This document shows positions 16,524-24,418 of a DNA stretch of 64,000 nt, piece after piece. The notes under the pieces were generated by a model, which was given only the letters and a program-made list of their open reading frames with translations, made no database searches and was not told where the DNA came from. Origin of the DNA: Palsa-147 sp963771905 (GTDB lineage: Bacteria > Acidobacteriota > Terriglobia > Acidiferrales > UBA7541); assembly GCA_963771905.1 (NCBI GenBank), contig CAVYVI010000003.1, positions 124,001 to 188,000 on the forward strand. Reading direction: 5' to 3'. Numbering within the stretch: the first letter of the stretch is position 1; each line of letters begins with the position of its first letter. The translations under genes and the position numbers were made by a program.

Positions 16524-17801
16524 TTAGCAGTTTGTTGAAAAATGCAGTTTCGCTGCAACTTTAATTCAAAAAACTCGTCTGAAAGTAGGAAGACCAAGGA
16601 GGCGAGTGAATGCGCGGCGACGATAATCAGCAAGAAGGAATGTTCAGCTACGTTTCTCCAGAGAAGCGAGTGCCGACGGACCATCCGTTGCGACCGATCC
16701 GCAGGATGGTCGATGAGATCCTGAAGGAAATGTCCCCGCAGTTTGCGAAGTTGTACTCGGACGTGGGGCGGCCATCGATAGCGCCGGAGCGGCTGTTGCG
16801 GTCCCTGCTGTTGCAGATCTTCTATTCGGTTCGCAGCGAACGCATGCTGATCGAGCAACTACAGTACAACCTGCTGTTCCGGTGGTTCGTGGGGATGGAG
16901 ATGGACGAGGTGGTGTGGAATCACGCGGTGTACAGCAAGAATCGGGAGCGCTTGCTGAAGGAAGAGATTGCCGAGTCGTTTTTCCAGCGGGTGCTGGAAC
17001 GAGCCAGGCCGTTTATGTCCGATGAACATTTCACGGTGGACGGAACGCTGATCGAGGCCTGGGCCAGCCAGAAGAGTTTCCGACCAAAGGATGGGAGTGG
17101 GAAGCCCGCTGGACCGGGAGGAGAGGTCGACTTTAAAGGGGAAAAGAGAAAGAACCAGACGCATGAATCGACTACCGATCCGGATGCCCGGTTGTGGACG
17201 AAGTCCCGAGGGAGCGAGGCGAAGCTGAGCTATATGGGACATGTAATGATGGAGAATCGCAACGGACTTTTGCTGCAGACCTTTCTGAGCGAGGCGAATG
17301 GCAGAGCGGAGCGAGATGCTGCGCTGCTGATGGCCGAGGCCGTCCCGCGGGGAAAGCGAGTGACGTTGGGAGGAGACAAGAATTACGACACGCGAGAATT
17401 CGTACGAGAACTGCGCGGGATGAACATCACCCCGCACGTGGCGCAGAACACGAGCAATCGCAGGAGCGCGGTAGACGAGCGGACCACGCGGCATGCCGGG
17501 TATGAGGTGAGTCAGCGAAAGCGCAAACGAGTGGAGCAGTCGTTCGGGTGGATGAAGATGGTCGGGATGCTAAAGAAAGTGAAGTTGCGAGGGATCGACA
17601 AGGTGGGATGGCTGTTTACTTTCACCGGGGCCGCCTACAACCTGTGCCGATTGCGAAACCTGATGGCCAGAACGTGACACGTGGCTTCGACGAGCCGGCT
17701 CGGTAGATAGAAAAACCCAAACCACTCCCTTACAACTCAGCGAAAACTCAAAACTGAGAACGAAAAAACTTCGACAACTAAATTCTTCAACAAGCTGTTA
17801 G
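16524..17801 (+). mobile_element. IS5-family insertion sequence, copy 2 (1270 bp plus TTAG duplication)
   Basis: The element runs 16528-17797, with the same ends and length as copy 1. TTAG is duplicated at 16524-16527 and 17798-17801. It is inserted in codons 13-14 of a minus-strand gene. The close match to copy 1 and the intact flanking reading frame indicate recent insertion. Confidence 0.93.
16610..17677 (+). CDS. IS5-family DDE transposase, copy 2
   Basis: 355 residues, intact, differing from copy 1 at only a few positions (for example VPTDHP for VPADHP, ERLLRS for ERLFRS, NQTHES for NETHES, ARLWTK for ARLYTK). It has the same ribosome binding site. Many changes cluster at bases 16660-16865; downstream of about 17210 the two copies look identical, which may reflect gene conversion. 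Confidence 0.93.
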   Translation: MRGDDNQQEGMFSYVSPEKRVPTDHPLRPIRRMVDEILKEMSPQFAKLYSDVGRPSIAPERLLRSLLLQIFYSVRSERMLIEQLQYNLLFRWFVGMEMDEVVWNHAVYSKNRERLLKEEIAESFFQRVLERARPFMSDEHFTVDGTLIEAWASQKSFRPKDGSGKPAGPGGEVDFKGEKRKNQTHESTTDPDARLWTKSRGSEAKLSYMGHVMMENRNGLLLQTFLSEANGRAERDAALLMAEAVPRGKRVTLGGDKNYDTREFVRELRGMNITPHVAQNTSNRRSAVDERTTRHAGYEVSQRKRKRVEQSFGWMKMVGMLKKVKLRGIDKVGWLFTFTGAAYNLCRLRNLMART

Positions 17802-17829
17802 TCGGTATTCGACAATGAACGAATCCTGA

Positions 17830-17991
17830 TCATCCATTCACGCCTCCTGCGTAGGCAATGTTCAGCGGAAAACCGGCCAATCTCGGCCCCCATTCATCAT
17901 CCCACGAGGAGTCGATCTCATGCGGGACGCAGGCAAGAAACGGAACCTCACTCTTCTGAGGACGAGCAGCAGTGTTTCTTTTTCGCTCCAT
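17830..17991 (-). CDS. Short 'family A' protein (N-terminal half only)
   Basis: 53 residues, not covered by any longer frame. It starts at ATG 17991 with GGAGAA upstream. It matches residues 1-53 of the gene at 28746-29168: RKRNTAARPQ, FLACVPHEIDSSWDDEWGPR, LAGFPLNIAY. It ends at TGA 17830-17832, overlapping the ATG of the IS-split gene. In this locus the N-terminal half therefore stands alone in front of a different gene. It may be a functional short form or a truncated copy. Function unknown. Confidence 0.55.
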   Translation of the reverse strand: MERKRNTAARPQKSEVPFLACVPHEIDSSWDDEWGPRLAGFPLNIAYAGGVNG

Positions 17992-18095
17992 GTGCGTTCT
18001 CCTTTGCCAAAATCCAAACCAGTATGAACAGAAATGCGAGAGCGATTCCTACTGCATCGAATTGTGCTCAGCACCGATATACGTGCGTGGGTTTT

Positions 18096-18719
18096 CTAGC
18101 TTCCTTGAGCAGCGGCGAAAACCGTCCCGACTGAAACACCCATCTCGCGTGAAATCGTCCGCCAAGAGTTCCCGGCAGCCCGCAATGTTGCGATCTGAGC
18201 CCGGTCGACAGACTTCTTGGGCCGTCCTAGCCGTTTTCCTTTCGCTCGCGCATGACGCAGTCCGGCACGAACTCTCTCTACGATCAGGTTGCGTTCTAGC
18301 TCGGCGACAGCACCTAGGACGGTAAATACCATCTTTCCCATCGGAGTGCTTGTGTCAACCTGCTCTGAAAGCGAAACAAACTGGATATCAAGTGCGTTGA
18401 ATGTTTCCAGGGCACGGAGCAGGTGCGAAACAGAACGAGCGAATCGATCGAAACGCCACACGACGATGACATCGAAACGCCGCTCGTGGGCATCTTGCAT
18501 CAGTCGGTTTAGCTGCGGTCGGGAATCCTTCTTGCCGGAAACGCCGTTGTCAACGTAGACGTCATGAATGTGCCAGCCCCTTCTTTGGCAGTACTCTTCC
18601 AGCTCCCTTGTCTGCATCGAGGGATCTTGACCGCTGTTGAGTGTGGAAACGCGCGCATAAATGGCAGCACGGACGGTGGTGGGATCAGAGGTTTCTTGTC
18701 GTAATATTCTTGAAGCCAT
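18096..18719 (-). CDS. Small serine recombinase (resolvase/invertase), cassette copy 2
   Basis: 207 residues, near-identical to 7637-8260: IYARVSTLN with the catalytic serine, VIVWRFDRFARS, and a C-terminal KRLGRPKKSVDRAQIATL helix-turn-helix. AGGAGGTCGAA precedes ATG 18719. An in-frame upstream ATG at 18758 lies inside the conserved hairpin and is unlikely. Similarity to copy 1 runs from about 18052 to 18931 and stops there. Confidence 0.92.
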   Translation of the reverse strand: MASRILRQETSDPTTVRAAIYARVSTLNSGQDPSMQTRELEEYCQRRGWHIHDVYVDNGVSGKKDSRPQLNRLMQDAHERRFDVIVVWRFDRFARSVSHLLRALETFNALDIQFVSLSEQVDTSTPMGKMVFTVLGAVAELERNLIVERVRAGLRHARAKGKRLGRPKKSVDRAQIATLRAAGNSWRTISREMGVSVGTVFAAAQGS

Positions 18720-18748
18720 TTCGACCTCCTGCTGGGTCGGTTTGGTCA

Positions 18749-18782
18749 GGGGCGTCACTCGGCTCGAACCGGGTGGCGTCCC
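18749..18782 (+). other. Conserved 14-bp hairpin between RHH and recombinase genes, copy 2
   Basis: Bases 18749-18762 pair with 18769-18782 around a 6-base loop (CTCGAA). The outer eight pairs equal copy 1, including the same two G-U pairs. The inner six differ in sequence (GCGGTG in copy 1, ACTCGG here) while their partners change to match. That compensation supports a selected structure. Confidence 0.6.
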
Positions 18783-18787
18783 GCTCT

Positions 18788-18931
18788 CTACTTTTCTTTG
18801 GCCCTCTTGGCTAAATACTCATCCAGCGCGCGCCTGATCAGCTCGGCTACGGGCGCTCCAGTCTTTTCATTGAGCGCTTTCAGCTTCTTCATCTGGCCCG
18901 ACCTGAGATAGATGTTAGTCCGGTCCTTCAT
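18788..18931 (-). CDS. Ribbon-helix-helix (CopG-like) small regulator, copy 2
   Basis: 47 residues, MKDRTNIYLRSGQMKKLKAL then NEKTGAPVAELIRRALDEYL. Same length and fold as the regulator at 8328-8471. The N-terminal strand, the part that reads DNA, differs clearly (KDRTNIYLRSGQ against KRTALFLKTDQ), so the two copies probably bind different operators. Confidence 0.8.
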   Translation of the reverse strand: MKDRTNIYLRSGQMKKLKALNEKTGAPVAELIRRALDEYLAKRAKEK

Positions 18932-18940
18932 ATGCGTGCC

Positions 18941-18969
18941 AGTATATCCTATATGGCAGTATATGGCAA
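18941..18969 (-). promoter_or_regulatory. Promoter with overlapping operator-like repeats, cassette copy 2
   Basis: On the minus strand TTGCCA (complement of 18964-18969) and TATACT (complement of 18941-18946) are 17 bases apart. The same stretch holds two direct GCCATATA repeats and an inverted ATATACTGGC, which suits self-repression by the RHH protein. The -10 lies nine bases from ATG 18931, so the mRNA would be nearly leaderless, as in copy 1. Confidence 0.65.
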
Positions 18970-19011
18970 CATCTAATAGCTCCGCCCTCCAATAATTGTG
19001 GCGCAATCGGA

Positions 19012-19190
19012 TGTTCCAACCGCTCCCACGACCTGTTCAAATAACGTCAGCGGGCTGTACCGTGCGTTTTTCGGCGCCTCCGTGGGCCAAACCCTTCAGG
19101 AGGCCGACGCACGAGGCTAGAGTGGTTTCCAGCATCAGCAGCTAGTGGCTGGGTAGGGCTCATTTTCGCTTTTCATTTCGATCCCCTCTA
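19012..19190. repeat. Dispersed repeat with internal hairpin, copy 2
   Basis: Partner of 11590-11765. Here the middle can form a longer stem: GTGCGT near 19061 with ACGCAC near 19108, and CCTCC near 19078 with GGAGG near 19098. It lies just upstream of the second recombinase cassette. Confidence 0.5.
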
Positions 19191-19378
19191 AAGATGAGGC
19201 ACATACTCTGAAAATCGGTCAATTTTTCAAGAGAAGACGCGCTCGACAATTCTGTTGAAAGGATTGCTGTGCCTGAGAAAAACAGAATCTTGGACGTAGG
19301 TTGCTCGCCGCGGCCACCACAAGAAACTGTATGTTCTGAGTCTTTGATCGTCGGAAAGGAAAGCTCAGCCGGTCTTCG

Positions 19379-19710
19379 TCAACGAACATCCTTCAGGTTG
19401 ATCCGTACTTTGCAGTCCGTACAGCCACCCACGTCCCGAACGCCGTGCGAACTTGGAATCCCTGTGTCGAAGACCACGTGAACGTCGTTGCTTTCTGTCC
19501 AGACATCGAGCGGGAAGACGGCAACCAACCCGCGTCCTTCTGCGCTAAAACCGAATAGGTTCTTGTACTGTTCTGGCATGTCGAACGTGCGTGTCGGATG
19601 CACCGCTTTCCGCTGAAGTCAAACACCCAATGCGCCTTCTTACTCTGAGAGGTGCTGGAGACGAACAATTTGCCCGTGCAGTGTTTTGTCCTCCTCGGCG
19701 TTTCTTCCAT
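19379..19710 (-). pseudogene. Probable single-frameshift hypothetical gene
   Basis: Two adjacent minus-strand frames read as one protein if one A is restored in the A-run near 19608-19612. The first part (MEETPRR, KKAHWVFDFSGK) joins to AVHPTRTFDMPEQYKNLFGF, then DVHVVFDTGIPS and VGGCTDCKVRINL. Neither half alone has a good start or end. No family recognised. The loss could be real or an assembly error. Confidence 0.4.
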
Positions 19711-19769
19711 CCAACTGAAACTTAACCGAGTTAGGGCGAGTCAGTGCGATTCAATTTCGGAATTCAGGT

Positions 19770-21455
19770 TCAACGCGAGGGTGTCGAAAGATAGCGCCGA
19801 GCCTCTTCTCTCAGCGCATAATCCGTGTCTGCATTCTTCCAAATCTGGAGAAGTTCACGGTAGCTGGCCGTGGCTGCCGTTTTGTCGCCCATGGCGCTCT
19901 CGGCGCGCGCCAGCCCCAACAAAGATTGCGTTCGGTTCGGAGCGCGCTTCAGAGAGGCTTGGAACGCCGCACGCGCCTGAGGTGCTTTTTTCTCCTTAAG
20001 CAGAAGCTCTCCGAGAAGTTCATCAGGAGGTTTTTCAGGATAGGGCGGACCGAACGCGTAGGGCAAGTCGTTCCCCTCCGCCACGGCCTGCTGCATGAAG
20101 GCGACTGCCTGTTCGTCATGGCCTTCGGCGGAGAGGATCAACGCTTGAATCTGCATTTTTTGAATTTCTGGGACACGCCGCGCGGGATCACCGGCCGGAA
20201 GCCCGGCATGGTCAAAAACGGAAGGGAGCTGAGGTAGAAGCCGGTCGAGGGTGGCAAGAGATTGTCGCGCGGCGGGGAGATCGCCGAGTTCAGCGGCGGC
20301 GAAACCCGTACCGAATGCGTGGTTGAATTCCGGTATGAGGGCGCCGCCCATGTCGACGTTCCAGGCGGCAGCCTGGCCGCGCCAACGGCCAGTGTCGACG
20401 ATGTAGCGAGCACGCATCTCGACAAAAGAGGGGACTTTTGCAGCGTCAGGGTCAACCGTCGCGACGGCCAGGGCGGCCATGCCCGGTTCCATGGCCTCAT
20501 CGCGGCAGGCGGCAATCACTTTTTTTGCCTCCGCGAAGCGGCCCTGTTCCAGATAGCCGTAGACGAGCCAATAGTTGTAATGGCCGCAGGAGACCGGAGG
20601 CTTTCCTGCCGCAGCTGCCTGGCGGTTTTCGACGGAGGTGGCGGCGACGTTGGCGCGCACTACGTCGTCCCACATGCCAAGCGCCATAAAGATGTGCGAG
20701 CACATATGTAGGGCGTGGGCCGCATCCGGGGCGATCTTGGACAAGGCACGGGCCGCCACGAGTGCACCGGCGGCATGCTGCGGGTCGTCCATGCCATGAA
20801 TCCAGTAGTGGGCCGCGCCGGGATGGTCAGGGTTTCTCATGAAAACGGCCTTGGCAATTAGCGCAGCCTTCAGATACGTGGGCACATCGCGGACGCCCTC
20901 ACTCTTGCCCAGCAACGCCAAGGCGTAGAAGAGCTGCGTCTCATCATCCTTAGGATAAGCCTGGCTCAAACGCTGCATTGCGTCCGCGTACTTCGCATCG
21001 CGCTCGCGCTTTGTGCCGAGGCCGCTGTACAGGATTTCAACCGCGCTCATATAGGCGCGTTCGCGCGGATCGGCAATGCGGCGGGCGCGCGCTTCAGGCG
21101 TGGGTGCGAATTTGTCGAGAGCATCCTGACCCGCGCTGACATCCAGCTGGTTCCAGACCGGATGATTGAAGGTCATCGCCTCGCCCCAGTAAGCCATGGC
21201 AAATTCGGGGTCGAGCTTTTCCGCGGCAACAAACGACTTGGCCGCCGCGTCATATTCAAAAACGTGCAGCAACAACAGACCGCGTATAAAGTCGTGCTGC
21301 GCAGCCGCCGAGTGCGTCGAGGTCGGAAATGTCGCCGTGCCCAAGCCTGGAATGGTCGTCGCCTGAAGCAAGCACGCGAAAACGGGCAAGAGCACGAGAA
21401 CGAAGAAGGCCTGATGCATCCGAACAGGCGCTTTCCCATAAAGCAGATTCGTCAT
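19770..21455 (-). CDS. Secreted tetratricopeptide-repeat protein
   Basis: 561 residues. A hydrophobic N-terminus (FFVLVLLPVFACLLQA) serves as signal peptide. It is followed by TPR-like helical repeats: HDFIRGLLLLHVFEYDAAAK, DPEFAMAYWGEAMTF, PGAAHYWIHGMDDP, ALHMCSHIFMALGMWDDVV, and near the end RAPNRTQSLLGLARAESAMG. This matches a widespread family of secreted TPR proteins. TPRs mediate protein contacts; the partner is unknown. GGAGGCAAG directly precedes ATG 21455. The gene stands alone. Confidence 0.85.
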   Translation of the reverse strand: MTNLLYGKAPVRMHQAFFVLVLLPVFACLLQATTIPGLGTATFPTSTHSAAAQHDFIRGLLLLHVFEYDAAAKSFVAAEKLDPEFAMAYWGEAMTFNHPVWNQLDVSAGQDALDKFAPTPEARARRIADPRERAYMSAVEILYSGLGTKRERDAKYADAMQRLSQAYPKDDETQLFYALALLGKSEGVRDVPTYLKAALIAKAVFMRNPDHPGAAHYWIHGMDDPQHAAGALVAARALSKIAPDAAHALHMCSHIFMALGMWDDVVRANVAATSVENRQAAAAGKPPVSCGHYNYWLVYGYLEQGRFAEAKKVIAACRDEAMEPGMAALAVATVDPDAAKVPSFVEMRARYIVDTGRWRGQAAAWNVDMGGALIPEFNHAFGTGFAAAELGDLPAARQSLATLDRLLPQLPSVFDHAGLPAGDPARRVPEIQKMQIQALILSAEGHDEQAVAFMQQAVAEGNDLPYAFGPPYPEKPPDELLGELLLKEKKAPQARAAFQASLKRAPNRTQSLLGLARAESAMGDKTAATASYRELLQIWKNADTDYALREEARRYLSTPSR

Positions 21456-22030
21456 CTTGCCTCCAGGTGAGAGACGAAGATATCACCCGGAATTTCCTTT
21501 TTGATCTCGAAAACGGCACCATAGTACACCCGCCTCGCATGTTCGCGATTTTGTAAGGTGATTCTCGTCGGAGGCCCTCCCGACGGGCTGTCATTCATAC
21601 CTTCACAGCCCCAAACTGCACCATTTGGGGCCTACTTTCGTAACACGGTTTCTTGCCGCAACCCGTCGTAGGGGGGATTCCGCCGCTGGCTGGACCACCA
21701 TCCACCTTTCCCGTCGGTATCGGTATGTACGTTCGTGGTTCGATTATCATGCGGTATTTTGTGGACGCTCGGATTGATCTCCATGAGCTGAACCTGTATG
21801 AACCAAACCCGGAATGACGATGCTGTATCTCTGTACGATGGTCTGTTCCCCCTAAACTGAGTCAACGCGCTTGCGAATTTACTCGTCAACGTCAGCACCA
21901 ACCATCGTCGCCTATATCATCGCTCCATCGAATGTTGCGCCTGCGTCTGAGCACAGGTTGCACGTGATGCGCGGCTCTCCTGGTTTTACTGAGGAGGCTC
22001 GAAGCTAGGGGTTCGGCCTCCGAGCGAATC
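21456..22030. other. Mostly gene-free stretch
   Basis: Apart from the family A fragment at 21876-21957 I see no gene. Confidence 0.4.
21876..21957 (-). pseudogene. Decayed 3' fragment of the 'family A' gene
   Basis: The minus strand reads CSDAGATFDGAMI, then TAG, then TMVGADVDE and TAA. It matches the last 25 or so residues of the genes at 3898-4164 and 28746-29168 (CSAAGATFDGAM and final VDE or IDE). The internal stop and the lack of the rest of the gene show it is dead. Confidence 0.65.
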
Positions 22031-22726
22031 TCAATGCGGCGGTGGTGTTGGCACGCCGACGCCAGTCGTCTTCTCGTGAAGATGTTTCTGTACCATGGCT
22101 ATGTAGTGCTGCGCATAGTCGTCAAGGCTTGGAAAGATCTTCGTAGGCAACTGGGCTATGTCGGCGAGACGCGCGGTCCATTCCTGTTTCTCTTCTTCTA
22201 GTTGGATCTGCGTCTTGATCTTTATGAGGTCGATTTTCTTCTGAGCGTAGGTCATGGTGTCAATTTTTCCGTTTTGATACAAGCCCTCTAGTTCTGTCTG
22301 CTCGTACTCCACCACAGTAAGTTGCGTTTGCATCCTGTATTCGAGCTGAGCCTTTCTCAGTTGAAAACTTTCTGATGGCGAGTCGAGGTACGCCTGGTGC
22401 AGCTTGTGAAAATAAAGGCGCAATTTGGATCGTGATCCATCGTCTGAATCGACATACACGCGGACGTCCGCCACGACCGGTTCGGGAAAGGCGCTGAGAA
22501 TCACCGTGAACGCAAAATGATCCACGTCTCGGCCGGCGTCATCCAGCTCCTTTAGGCCCTCATCCGCATTGAATTCAACTTTGTGTCCCGACCCCGCCTT
22601 CAGCGCGGAGGCGTAGACGCTCTCTTGCGGCGCGTCGAACGTTTGATAGCGAGGATTTGCAAACTCAGGCTGCTGGGGTAATCCAAGAGCCAAGACGCCC
22701 AGTAGCACAATATTCGTTGAGGTCAT
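22031..22726 (-). CDS. Secreted coiled-coil hypothetical protein
   Basis: 231 residues. A short hydrophobic N-terminus (NIVLLGVLALGL) may be a signal peptide. A compact domain follows (HFAFTVILSAFPEPVVADVR, probably beta-rich), then a long charged helix (LEYRMQTQLTVVEYEQTELE, KKIDLIKIKTQIQLEEEKQE) that should form a coiled coil, and a proline-rich end. I do not recognise a family. Confidence 0.65.
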   Translation of the reverse strand: MTSTNIVLLGVLALGLPQQPEFANPRYQTFDAPQESVYASALKAGSGHKVEFNADEGLKELDDAGRDVDHFAFTVILSAFPEPVVADVRVYVDSDDGSRSKLRLYFHKLHQAYLDSPSESFQLRKAQLEYRMQTQLTVVEYEQTELEGLYQNGKIDTMTYAQKKIDLIKIKTQIQLEEEKQEWTARLADIAQLPTKIFPSLDDYAQHYIAMVQKHLHEKTTGVGVPTPPPH

Positions 22727-22879
22727 GCGCCGTCCATCTGGTTTCTCGCTCGTAGGGACATCCCAACCTCCCTCTTCCTGGGTCTGTCAGCAATCCTAAT
22801 ATCCTATTTTGGGATATTCAACCAGTATGAACTAAAAGGACAGGGCTTCTACTTCGAGTGGGTCTCGAGGGAGTCAGCC

Positions 22880-23104
22880 CTGAAAAGCCGGGAATACGTC
22901 CGAAAATATCGATCGTTTCTCGAGAAGTTGAGGCAGGCGCGCGAGGATGCGCGCCTCACCCAGGTTGAGATTGCCCGTCAGCTTTCGAGGCCACAATCTT
23001 TCATCTCGAAATGTGAATCAGGCGAAGGCAGGGTGGATTTCGTCGAGCTGCAAGAAATTGCCAGGGTCTACAAAAAGCCGATTTCCTATTTCATTTCGAG
23101 CTGA
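22880..23104 (+). CDS. XRE-family helix-turn-helix protein with apparent CTG start
   Basis: The frame 22880-23104 encodes 74 residues, nearly all an XRE/Cro-type HTH domain: YRSFLEKLRQAREDARLTQV, EIARQLSRPQSFISKCESGE, then VDFVELQEIARVYKKPISYF. Related proteins begin close to the KSREY..KYR segment, which puts the start at CTG 22880. GAGGGAG (22867-22873) lies six bases before it. No ATG, GTG or TTG is available in a sensible place; the frame stays open further upstream. It could be a rare CTG start or a gene that lost its ATG. I think the protein is made. Confidence 0.65.
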   Translation: MKSREYVRKYRSFLEKLRQAREDARLTQVEIARQLSRPQSFISKCESGEGRVDFVELQEIARVYKKPISYFISS

Positions 23105-23166
23105 AGGGACCGCACCGTCCCAAGGCTGCCAGAACGTTCCCTCGGATCGCAGCTGTCGGACTCGGA

Positions 23167-23487
23167 TCATCCGGTTGCGTTTTGCGTCTTCATGATTGCG
23201 GTGATTGAAACGCCAAAGACAACTGCTGTGACCACATCGAGAATCTGCCAGTCGGCCCGACGGAGGCCAATTGGCACTAGGGGATTGAACAGGACCGCGA
23301 TCCCTCCCATCAACCAAACCCACATCGATTTTCTCATTTCATATGCTCGAAAGGCGAGATACAGTCCACTTCCGCAAACGACAAACCGGAGAAGGATGTA
23401 GAAAACATAGGGCCATCGTCCCAGTACGGCCATTGTCAGGAATACGAGGGAAATAATCGCTGGAGTCTTAGTAATCGGAGTGGGCAT
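23167..23487 (-). CDS. Small membrane protein, DUF6804-like
   Basis: 106 residues with about four membrane segments. The pattern YILLRFVVCGSGLYLAFRAY, WVWLMGGIAVLFNPLVPIGL, RADWQILDVVTAVVFG is that of the DUF6804 family of small membrane proteins. No function is known. The gene converges with the XRE gene upstream. Confidence 0.75.
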   Translation of the reverse strand: MPTPITKTPAIISLVFLTMAVLGRWPYVFYILLRFVVCGSGLYLAFRAYEMRKSMWVWLMGGIAVLFNPLVPIGLRRADWQILDVVTAVVFGVSITAIMKTQNATG

Positions 23488-23590
23488 AGAGAATGGTCCT
23501 TCTCGAAAGTGCCGACGTCGCCGGGCTCAAGTGTTCCAAACGACTACCGGAATCGAGACGGACTCTCAAATCGTGCTGTCGAGCCGCATT

Positions 23591-23965
23591 CTACTTGCGA
23601 ATTTCGATTTGGCCCGGCTCGTTGGCAGTTATTTCCGGCGTTCCTCGGTAAGTTGTTATTTTCCCGGTCACGCACACTTGCTTGTCGCGGTAGTTGGTTT
23701 CCGGATTTCCAAACTTCTCGCGGTCGGCACCCCAAATCACAATCGTGAATATCTGGTTTGGATATGGCTTGTCGAGGTTCAGAAAGGTCGGTTGACCGCG
23801 ACTCCGTTCAGCAAAACGAGTACTCACGACCATTCCGCATACGGTGGCTTTTTCTCCTACATGATTTTTTGCCTCCGCTGCGGTTATGTGTCCGGTCTGC
23901 GCTTGGACGACAAATGCGGCAGCCAAGGAAAGGAAAACCAGCCCTAAGTTTCTAAACGTCCGCAT
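23591..23965 (-). CDS. Secreted OB-fold-like protein
   Basis: About 124 residues. The signal peptide is MRTFRNLGLVFLSLAAAFVV..A. The mature domain reads ITAAEAKNHVGEKATVCGMV, PTFLNLDKPYPNQIFTIVIW, YRDKQVCVTGKITTYRGTPE. This is the usual form of small OB-fold (tRNA-anticodon/nucleic-acid-binding-like) proteins exported by many bacteria. Two cysteines (VCG and QVCV) may pair. ATG 23965 is chosen because GGAGAGGGG and the signal peptide match it; the longer start at 24031 does not. Confidence 0.8.
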   Translation of the reverse strand: MRTFRNLGLVFLSLAAAFVVQAQTGHITAAEAKNHVGEKATVCGMVVSTRFAERSRGQPTFLNLDKPYPNQIFTIVIWGADREKFGNPETNYRDKQVCVTGKITTYRGTPEITANEPGQIEIRK

Positions 23966-24086
23966 AGGTTTAGCCCCTCTCCGTGACAGGCCGCCAATTT
24001 CGGAAGAGCGGCTCTCGCTTGCTCTCGCCAAGAAGTTACGCTCTCACTCAATGTTGAGTCAACGAAATCTCAAGTGTGGCAGTGAC

Positions 24087-24359
24087 TCAGTTCGGCTTTC
24101 TGTGTCGAGCGCGGAGAAGTGATGCCACGGTGAAGAGAAGCACGTTTGCCGTTACGGCCATTGCGCACAGCCCCCAGAGCGACCAATTGGCTCCGAAGTG
24201 GCTATGCGTAAGTACCGGAAGTGAGTCCAGACTTCCAGGCAGCAATAGCAGCAGCGATACAAGCCACAATATCGGGTCTTCTAGGTAATAGGCCTCGACG
24301 GCGGCCAACGTGCCCAAAACCTGTATCACGCCAAAAACCCACCAGTACTTGCGCTTCAT
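24087..24359 (-). CDS. Small membrane protein
   Basis: 90 residues, three membrane segments (WWVFGVIQVLGTLAAVEAYY, ILWLVSLLLLLPGSL, WGLCAMAVTANVLLFTVASL). No family recognised. It sits in a run of minus-strand small genes. Confidence 0.6.
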   Translation of the reverse strand: MKRKYWWVFGVIQVLGTLAAVEAYYLEDPILWLVSLLLLLPGSLDSLPVLTHSHFGANWSLWGLCAMAVTANVLLFTVASLLRARHRKPN

Positions 24360-24418
24360 GCCGCTTCCTCAATGGCCTGACGGCCAAATATCTCCGCCAA
24401 TCTGCGGCGAATTCGTAT

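Larger units (their letters stand above)
15958..17837 (-). pseudogene. Hypothetical gene split by IS copy 2 (reconstructs to 201 aa)
   Basis: The 3' part (15958-16523) reads from within the gene to the stop. The 5' part (17798-17837) lies beyond the insertion sequence. Removing 16528-17797 and one copy of the TTAG duplication joins them in frame: 606 bases, 201 residues, beginning MDDQDSFIVEYRLT-DSDDTT. The start ATG 17837 has GGAGG upstream and overlaps the end of the small gene at 17830-17991, so the two were translationally coupled. The protein is charged, mixed alpha/beta, with no family recognised. A residual GTG start at 16419 could give a 153-aa fragment. Confidence 0.8.
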
